The position numbers and the translations under genes are program-made. Shown here piece by piece: positions 4,984-9,488 of a DNA stretch of 9,488 nucleotides (within the stretch, counting starts at the first letter, position 1; each line of letters begins with the position of its first letter). The stretch is from JBFGWM01 sp041588495 (lineage in GTDB: Bacteria > Pseudomonadota > Gammaproteobacteria > Pseudomonadales > JBFGWM01), in NCBI GenBank assembly GCA_041588495.1, contig JBFGWM010000099.1, positions 1 to 9,488 of the forward strand, in the 5' to 3' direction. The notes below the pieces were generated by a model that was given only the letters and a program-made list of their open reading frames with translations, had not been told where the DNA came from and made no database searches.

Positions 4984-5943
4984 GTGACCCGTCCATCCGA
5001 TCCAGACCAGCTCCGCGCGCAGTTTCTGCAACGTCTCAACGAGGTGGTGCCCGCCGCGCGCCTCGATGGCGTGCTCGCCGCCCTGCGTGAACCGTCGCGG
5101 TTGACCTTCCGGAGAATCGCGTCGCGTGCCACCGAAGAGGCCATGTGTGCCGCACTCGGCGCGGCCGCCGCGGGAATTGCGCCGGTGTCCGCGTTTCCGG
5201 GCTGGTACTCGGTGCCATTCGCGGCACGCGAAGCGCTGACCCGCAGCCCGGCCGCGGAGGACGGGCTCATCTACGTGCAGAACCTGTCCAGCCTGCTCCC
5301 GGTGCTGGCCCTCGATCCGCAACCCGGCGAGGAGAACCTGGATCTCGCCGCCGCACCCGGCGGCAAGACCCTGCTGATGGCCGAGCGCATGCGGGGGGAG
5401 GGTCGCATTGCTGCGGTGGAGGCGGTGAAGCCGCGCTTTTTCCGCCTGCGCGCGAACCTAGGGCGCCACGCGGCGAGCATGGTGGACACCTATCTCAAGG
5501 ACGGGCGCCGGGTCGGCCGGCAGTGCCCGGGGCGTTTCGACCGTGTCCTGCTCGATGCGCCGTGTTCCTCGGAGGCACGCATCCGCCTGGATGATCCGGA
5601 GACCTGGGCGCACTGGTCTCCACGCAAGGTGAAGGAGATGCAGCGCAAGCAGAAAGGCCTGTTGCGTTCAGCGCTGGAGGCCGTGCGTCCGGGCGGGATC
5701 GTCGTTTATTCGACCTGCTCATTTGCGCCGGAGGAGAACGAGGAAGTGGTCAGCAGCCAGTTGCAGCGCTTTCCCGGTGCGACCCGCATCGAGCCCGTCG
5801 ACCTTGACGTTTGTGATGCGCTCCCGGGTCTACCCGAGTCGAACGGGCGCCCACAGCACGCGGAAATCGGCAACGCGCTGCGCGTGCTGCCCGATGAATT
5901 GTTCGACGGATTCTTCGTGTGCCGCATCCGGCGCCTCGACTGA
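4984..5943 (+). CDS. RsmB/NOP-family SAM-dependent RNA (cytosine-5) methyltransferase
   Basis: This 319-residue Rossmann-fold enzyme uses S-adenosylmethionine to methylate cytosine C5 in RNA. Motif I is LDLAAAPGGKT (119-129). Motif IV is LLDAPCS with C194, and motif VI is YSTCSFAPEENEEV with C245; this two-cysteine pair defines the RNA m5C methyltransferases (one cysteine attacks C6, the other aids product release). The region after motif IV, DDPETWAHWSPRKVKEMQRKQ, is typical of this group. It lacks the N-terminal NusB-like domain of RsmB (about 430 residues) and the C-terminal extension of RsmF, so it is a compact form and its target (rRNA or tRNA) cannot be told from sequence. The GTG at 4984 is only 4 bp after the acylphosphatase stop, with a weak ribosome site, suggesting coupling. 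It is the last gene of the plus-strand operon. Confidence 0.93.
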   Translation: MTRPSDPDQLRAQFLQRLNEVVPAARLDGVLAALREPSRLTFRRIASRATEEAMCAALGAAAAGIAPVSAFPGWYSVPFAAREALTRSPAAEDGLIYVQNLSSLLPVLALDPQPGEENLDLAAAPGGKTLLMAERMRGEGRIAAVEAVKPRFFRLRANLGRHAASMVDTYLKDGRRVGRQCPGRFDRVLLDAPCSSEARIRLDDPETWAHWSPRKVKEMQRKQKGLLRSALEAVRPGGIVVYSTCSFAPEENEEVVSSQLQRFPGATRIEPVDLDVCDALPGLPESNGRPQHAEIGNALRVLPDELFDGFFVCRIRRLD

Positions 5944-5952
5944 GGCGCGGAT
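5926..5952. terminator. Bidirectional hairpin across the stop codons of convergent genes
   Basis: GCGCCTC (5931-5937), GACT loop and GAGGCGC (5942-5948) form a perfect 7-bp stem. Allowing one bulged G (5930), ATCC (5926-5929) and GGAT (5949-5952) add four pairs. The hairpin covers the methyltransferase TGA (5941-5943) and touches the lytic transglycosylase stop on the other strand (5952-5954). There is no U tract on either side, so it would be a non-canonical terminator or 3'-end stabiliser serving both operons. Confidence 0.5.
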
Positions 5953-6500
5953 TACTCCCAGTAGCGGTCCCAGGCGGCCAGCACCCGCTGCGGATACCAG
6001 GTCTTGCCGAGGCTGCCGTTGTAGCGGGCGAGGGCGCGCACCACGTCACCGTTTTCCTTTTCGAGGTAATAGGCGAGGATGGTGCAGCCGTAGCGCAGGT
6101 TGATATCGATATCGAGCAGGTTGTCGTCCGGGTGGCCGATCTCGTCCTTCCAGAACGACATCACCTGCATCAGGCCGAGGGCGCCGGCGCGGGATATCGC
6201 GAAGCGGTCGAACAGGCTCTCGGTGTGCATGACCGCCAGCACGAGCTGGGGAAACAGGCCGGCGCGACGCGCCTCGCGGTGGGCGGCGCGCAGGATGTGC
6301 ATGCGGGTGGCGGGATCATCGACGTAACGTTCGAGACGACCTGACATGTCCACCAGCCAGACCTCGGCCTCGAAGCGGTCGGCAAAGCTGTCGGAGGACT
6401 CCACCGCCTGCTTGAGCAGGGCGCGGAGTTCGGGATCGGGTTCCTGCGCGGAGACCGCTGTCGCGACCAACAGCAGGAGTGCCGCGGCGAGGGATCGCAT
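5952..6500 (-). CDS. Exported SLT-domain lytic transglycosylase
   Basis: This 182-residue periplasmic muramidase-like enzyme cleaves the glycan strand of peptidoglycan to 1,6-anhydro ends. A signal peptide (MRSLAAALLLLVATAVSA, probable cut before QE) is followed by a spacer and one SLT domain. Visible motifs are the catalytic Glu in MHTES (E94 from this start), SRAGALGLMQVM, INLRYGCTILAYYL and ALARYNGS. The domain ends almost at the C-terminus, so there is no LysM or other wall-binding domain. Of two ATGs, 6509 and 6500, the AGGCGG at 6510-6515 is 9 nt from the one at 6500 and abuts the other; the 6500 start also gives a cleaner signal peptide. It lies 19 bp downstream of proS and is likely co-transcribed with it. 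Confidence 0.92.
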   Translation of the reverse strand: MRSLAAALLLLVATAVSAQEPDPELRALLKQAVESSDSFADRFEAEVWLVDMSGRLERYVDDPATRMHILRAAHREARRAGLFPQLVLAVMHTESLFDRFAISRAGALGLMQVMSFWKDEIGHPDDNLLDIDINLRYGCTILAYYLEKENGDVVRALARYNGSLGKTWYPQRVLAAWDRYWE

Positions 6501-6519
6501 GTCCGGCATCCGCCTGGGT

Positions 6520-8232
6520 TCAGTCGAGTTTCTCTTGCAGAAATTCTAACACGTCGGCCTCGGACACGTGCTCGTTGGCGTCTGCCTGGCGGTGCCGGTA
6601 CTCCAGGGTTCCCTCCTTGAGCCCGCGCTCGCTGACCACGATGCGGTGGGGAATGCCGACCAGTTCCATGTCGGCGAACTTGACCCCGGGACGCTCCTCG
6701 CGGTCATCCATCAGCACCTCGATGCCGGCGTTGCCGAGCAGCGTGTACAGGCGTTCCGCCGCCTCGCGAACGGCCTCGGACTTGTGCTGGTTGAGGGGCA
6801 CCAGGGCGACCTGGAACGGGGCGATGGCTTCCGGCCAGATGATCCCGTTCGCGTCGTTGTTCTGCTCGATGGCGGCGGCAACCACCCGCGACACGCCGAT
6901 CCCGTAGCAGCCCATGATCATCGGCTGCAGGCGACCGTTGTCGTCGAGTACGGTGGCCTGCAGGGCCTCGCTGTACTTGGTGCCGAGCTGGAAGATGTGG
7001 CCGACCTCGATGCCGCGGCAGATATCGAGGGTCCCGAGGCCGTCGGGGCTGGGGTCGCCGGCCACGACGTTGCGCAGGTCGGCGACTTCGCCGAGCGGGC
7101 AGTCACGTTCCCAGTTGACGCCGGCCAGGTGCCAGCCATCGCGGTTGGCACCGCACACGAAGTCGGCGCAGTGTGCGGCGGCACGGTCGACGATCACCGG
7201 AATTTCCAGTCCCAGCGGGCCCAGGGATCCGGCATCGCAACCGGCGGCGGAGCGCACCTCCGCGTCGCTGGCGAAGGTGAGCGGCTCCGCGATTCCCGCC
7301 AGGTTGGCGGCCTTGATCTCGTTGAGTTCGTGGTCGCCGCGCAGCACCAGCGCGACCAGCGGCGCGTCCTCGCCGTCGCCCTTCACGATCAGGGTCTTCA
7401 CGGTGCGCTCCGCGGGAACCCCGAGGAATGCGCTGACTTCCGCGATGGAATGCTGTCCCGGTGTCTCCACCTCGCGCATCTCCTCGGCGGGAGCCGGCCG
7501 TTCGCCCTCCGGCGCGAGGGCCTCGGCCTTCTCGACGTTCGCCGCGTAGTCACCGGTGGTGCTGAAGGCAATGGCGTCCTCCCCGGAATCCGCGAGCACG
7601 TGGAACTCGTGGGAGCCGGTGCCGCCGATGCTTCCGGTGTCGGCGAGCACGGCGCGGAACCGCAGGCCGAGGCGGGTGAAGATGCGGCTGTAGGTCGCGT
7701 ACATCTCGTCGTAGGTTGCCTGCAGGGATTCCGCGTCGACGTGAAACGAGTAGGCGTCCTTCATGATGAATTCGCGGGCACGCATGATGCCGAAGCGCGG
7801 ACGGATCTCGTCGCGGAACTTGGTCTGTATCTGGTAGAAGTTGGCGGGCAGCTGGCGATAACTGCGAATCTCGCGCCGGGCGAGGTCGGTGATGACTTCC
7901 TCGTGGGTCGGCCCGAAACAGAACGGGCGGTCGTGACGGTCATTGAGGCGCAGGAGTTCCGGGCCGTACTGCTGCCAGCGGCCGGATTCCTCCCACAGTT
8001 CCGCGGGCTGCACCGCGGGCATCAGCACTTCCTGGGCGCCGGAGCGGTTCATTTCCTCGCGCACCACGGCCTCGACCTTGCGCAGGACGCGCAGGCCCAG
8101 GGGCATCCACGTGTACAGGCCCGAGGCCAGGTTCCGGATCAGCCCGGCGCGCAGCATCAGCTGGTGGCTGATGACGCTGGCGTCGGCCGGCGTTTCCTTG
8201 AGGGTCGGGATCAGGAACTGGCTGGTACGCAT
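6520..8232 (-). CDS. proS: Prolyl-tRNA synthetase, bacterial type with editing domain
   Basis: This cytoplasmic class II synthetase charges tRNA-Pro. The 570-residue length fits the bacterial ProS (E. coli about 572). Motif 1 is around GLYTWMPLGLRVLRKVE with the following VLMP (about 38-72). Motif 2 is FRDEIRPRFGIMRAREF (139-155), and motif 3 is GCYGIGVSRVVAAAIEQ (441-457). Between motifs 2 and 3 lies the INS editing domain (about 224-407), which clears Ala-tRNA-Pro; its conserved lysine is present in TVKTLIVK at K279, the same number as in E. coli. The C-terminal anticodon-binding domain (about 475-570) includes VLMDDREERPGVKF. The ATG at 8232 is preceded by AAAGGA with an 11-nt spacer. It heads a two-gene unit with the lytic transglycosylase and is divergent from the thioesterase. 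Confidence 0.99.
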   Translation of the reverse strand: MRTSQFLIPTLKETPADASVISHQLMLRAGLIRNLASGLYTWMPLGLRVLRKVEAVVREEMNRSGAQEVLMPAVQPAELWEESGRWQQYGPELLRLNDRHDRPFCFGPTHEEVITDLARREIRSYRQLPANFYQIQTKFRDEIRPRFGIMRAREFIMKDAYSFHVDAESLQATYDEMYATYSRIFTRLGLRFRAVLADTGSIGGTGSHEFHVLADSGEDAIAFSTTGDYAANVEKAEALAPEGERPAPAEEMREVETPGQHSIAEVSAFLGVPAERTVKTLIVKGDGEDAPLVALVLRGDHELNEIKAANLAGIAEPLTFASDAEVRSAAGCDAGSLGPLGLEIPVIVDRAAAHCADFVCGANRDGWHLAGVNWERDCPLGEVADLRNVVAGDPSPDGLGTLDICRGIEVGHIFQLGTKYSEALQATVLDDNGRLQPMIMGCYGIGVSRVVAAAIEQNNDANGIIWPEAIAPFQVALVPLNQHKSEAVREAAERLYTLLGNAGIEVLMDDREERPGVKFADMELVGIPHRIVVSERGLKEGTLEYRHRQADANEHVSEADVLEFLQEKLD

Positions 8233-8270
8233 CGGCGGGCGGGTCCTTTATCATCATCGGCAGTCGCCGA

Positions 8271-8299
8271 ATTGTACGGTGGCGGCTGGTCAATTGCAC
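8271..8299 (-). promoter_or_regulatory. Weak candidate promoter for proS
   Basis: In the 81-bp gap between divergent proS and the thioesterase gene, TACAAT on the minus strand (8276 to 8271) matches five of six -10 bases. The base window 17 bp upstream, GTGCAA (8299 to 8294), is a poor -35. A start near 8264 would give a leader of about 31 nt. No promoter for the plus-strand pair stood out. Confidence 0.3.
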
Positions 8300-8313
8300 A
8301 GGGAAGCAGGTCG

Positions 8314-8733
8314 ATGCCCGGACTCGATGCGAAAGCCGTGGAGCGCGCCATGCGTGAGGGCCTGGAACTGTCCCGGGACTGGGATTTCCGGGTCGAGTCC
8401 GTGGGCGGTGGCGCGGCGCGCGTGCGCCTGCCTTACCGGGAGGCCATGGCGCGACCCGGGGGCAGCGTTGCCGGTCCCTTCGTCATGGGACTGGCGGATG
8501 CTGCGATGTGGGCCGCGCTGCTCGGCGAGACGGGACGCGCGACGCGCGCGTACACGGCCAATCTCAATATCAATTTCCTGAGCCCGCCGCGCGACGGCGA
8601 CCTCGTTGCCCGCGCCGAGATCGTCAAACTGGGCCGGCGACTGGCGTTCTTCGATGTCCGGGTGACCGCGGATGCCGGCGAGTCGCGGCCGGTCGCCCAT
8701 GTCACCGGTTCCTATTCGCTGCCGCCGCCGTGA
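8314..8733 (+). CDS. PaaI-type hotdog-fold thioesterase
   Basis: This 139-residue cytoplasmic protein has the single hotdog fold of the 4HBT/PaaI group, which hydrolyses acyl-CoA or related thioesters. Visible elements are the central-helix segment GGSVAGPFVMGLADAAMWAALLG, with D62 at the position of the PaaI catalytic Asp, and the strand pattern TANLNINFLSPPRDGDLVARAEIVKLGRRLAFFDVRV (read in parts across 81-117), typical of the family. Its acyl substrate cannot be told. The ATG at 8314 has GGGAAG 7 nt upstream. A much longer in-frame opening running back to 6568 is only antisense to proS and is rejected. The stop overlaps the next gene's start as GTGA, so the two are very probably translated together and may act on the same class of esters. 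Confidence 0.88.
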   Translation: MPGLDAKAVERAMREGLELSRDWDFRVESVGGGAARVRLPYREAMARPGGSVAGPFVMGLADAAMWAALLGETGRATRAYTANLNINFLSPPRDGDLVARAEIVKLGRRLAFFDVRVTADAGESRPVAHVTGSYSLPPP

Positions 8734-9488
8734 GGGATTTCGTGCTCGTTCACGGCATGTGGATGACCGGCGGCTGCTGGGGCGCGGTGGCGCGTGAACT
8801 GGAACGGCGCGGGCACCGCGCGTTTGCCCCGACCCTGCCGTATCACGCCGAGGGTCTCACGGAGGCGCCGCGCGGACTCGCGGAGGCTGGGCTCGACCAG
8901 TACACGGACTTCCTGGAAAGTTTCGTGCGCGGGCTCGGCCTGCAGCGACCGCCGGTGCTGGTCGGGCATTCCATGGGCGGGCTGCTGGCCCAGAAACTTG
9001 CCACCCGGCTGGATGCCGCGGCGCTGGCCCTGGTGGCGCCGGTGCCGCCACGCGGCGCACAGCCCCTCGATCTGCGACGCCTGGTGATCACCTGGAAGCT
9101 GCTGCGCCGCAACGGGTTCCGCTTCCGTCCCTACCGGCCTTCCCACCGCGACGTGCTGCGCTGGATGGCTCCCGAGGGCGAGCAGGCCGGTGTTGCGGCA
9201 ATGGCGGGATCACTGTGCCCGGAGTCGGGCCGGGTCCTGTTCGAGATGGAATGCTGGCCACTGGACTGGCGTGGCGCCAACCGTGTGCGCCGGGCGGACA
9301 TCCGCTGCCCGGTGTGGGTTGCCGGCGGCGGCCTCGACCCGCTGGTCAGCGAAGCCCGGGTTCGCGAAATAGGCCGCTGGTACGGCGTCGAGCCGCGCAT
9401 CTACGCGGAGGCCGGGCACCTGTTGATTGGCGAGGAAACCTGCCAGCCCCTGGTCGCCGAACTGTGTGCCTGGCTGGACGGTCTGCCG
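8730..9488 (+). CDS. Alpha/beta hydrolase (3' end beyond window)
   Basis: An open frame runs from the GTG at 8730 to the window end (253 codons) without a stop. It begins MRDFVLVHGMWMTGGCW, giving the first strand and the oxyanion-hole HGMW loop. The nucleophile elbow is GHSMGG with S81; the acid is D203 in GGGLDPLV and the base is H230 in AEAGHLLIGEE. This is a complete Ser-Asp-His triad in the right order, followed by the usual last helix, so only a few residues are probably missing. The class includes esterases, lipases and C-C hydrolases; the substrate is not predictable. It overlaps the thioesterase stop by 4 bp and has no ATG start nearby, so it is easily missed by ATG-only gene finding. 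The cap region, about 105-190, is rich in Arg and Trp. Confidence 0.9.
   Translation, partial: MRDFVLVHGMWMTGGCWGAVARELERRGHRAFAPTLPYHAEGLTEAPRGLAEAGLDQYTDFLESFVRGLGLQRPPVLVGHSMGGLLAQKLATRLDAAALALVAPVPPRGAQPLDLRRLVITWKLLRRNGFRFRPYRPSHRDVLRWMAPEGEQAGVAAMAGSLCPESGRVLFEMECWPLDWRGANRVRRADIRCPVWVAGGGLDPLVSEARVREIGRWYGVEPRIYAEAGHLLIGEETCQPLVAELCAWLDGLP

Noticed and set aside
6568..8733. 721-codon plus-strand open frame joined in frame to the thioesterase
   Set aside because: It is the antisense of proS, which has all class II synthetase motifs. The long opening follows from high G+C codon use; only the part from 8314 shows a protein family.
1..9488. tRNA, rRNA, CRISPR array, insertion sequence or phage genes
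   Set aside because: Nothing of the kind was recognised on either strand; coding density is high and gaps are short, the largest being 523-699.

Overview
The window looks like chromosomal DNA from a high-G+C gammaproteobacterium. By eye it is roughly two thirds G+C, and nearly every gene's long antisense frame is open. The gene families (YfgD-type ArsC, WrbA, DUF2069, YihY, a TlpA-like thioredoxin, acylphosphatase, ProS) occur in an order I recall from pseudomonads and related groups, where arsC-like, wrbA and DUF2069 genes sit beside yihY, thioredoxin, acylphosphatase and proS genes. I could not check that synteny here. No phage, transposon, CRISPR, tRNA or rRNA was seen. Most of the window is conserved housekeeping and redox sequence, not an accessory island.

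Layout. Positions 1-142 form a perfect inverted repeat with no loop. It reaches the first base of the window and duplicates the 3' end of a rubrerythrin gene (100-522, minus). It is either a fold-back artefact at a contig end or the junction of an inverted duplication. The 177-bp region upstream of rubrerythrin (523-699) holds a four-tetramer OxyR-like site (604-640), an overlapping promoter and a small hairpin near the predicted mRNA 5' end. Next comes a minus-strand operon read from 2822 down to 700: yfgD/arsC-like, wrbA, a bicupin (ChrR-cupin type) and a DUF2069 membrane protein. Divergent from it at 2902 is a tightly packed plus-strand operon: yihY, a TlpA-like lipoprotein thioredoxin, acylphosphatase and an RsmB/NOP-family RNA cytosine-5 methyltransferase. 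That operon meets a minus-strand proS-lytic transglycosylase pair tail to tail, with 8 bp between stop codons and a hairpin across both. Divergent from proS, at 8314, is a hotdog-fold thioesterase overlapped by 4 bp by an alpha/beta hydrolase that runs off the window end. The hydrolase uses a GTG start.

How they work together. The left third has an oxidative-stress and redox flavour: a peroxide-scavenging diiron protein under probable OxyR control, a quinone reductase, an ArsC-fold protein, a metal-binding cupin and a membrane-anchored thioredoxin. The right part is translation (ProS, RNA methyltransferase), cell wall (lytic transglycosylase) and small-molecule ester or thioester hydrolysis. 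I see no clearly new multi-gene system. The most informative points are the predicted OxyR operator, the terminal palindrome, and several hairpins placed at gene junctions.
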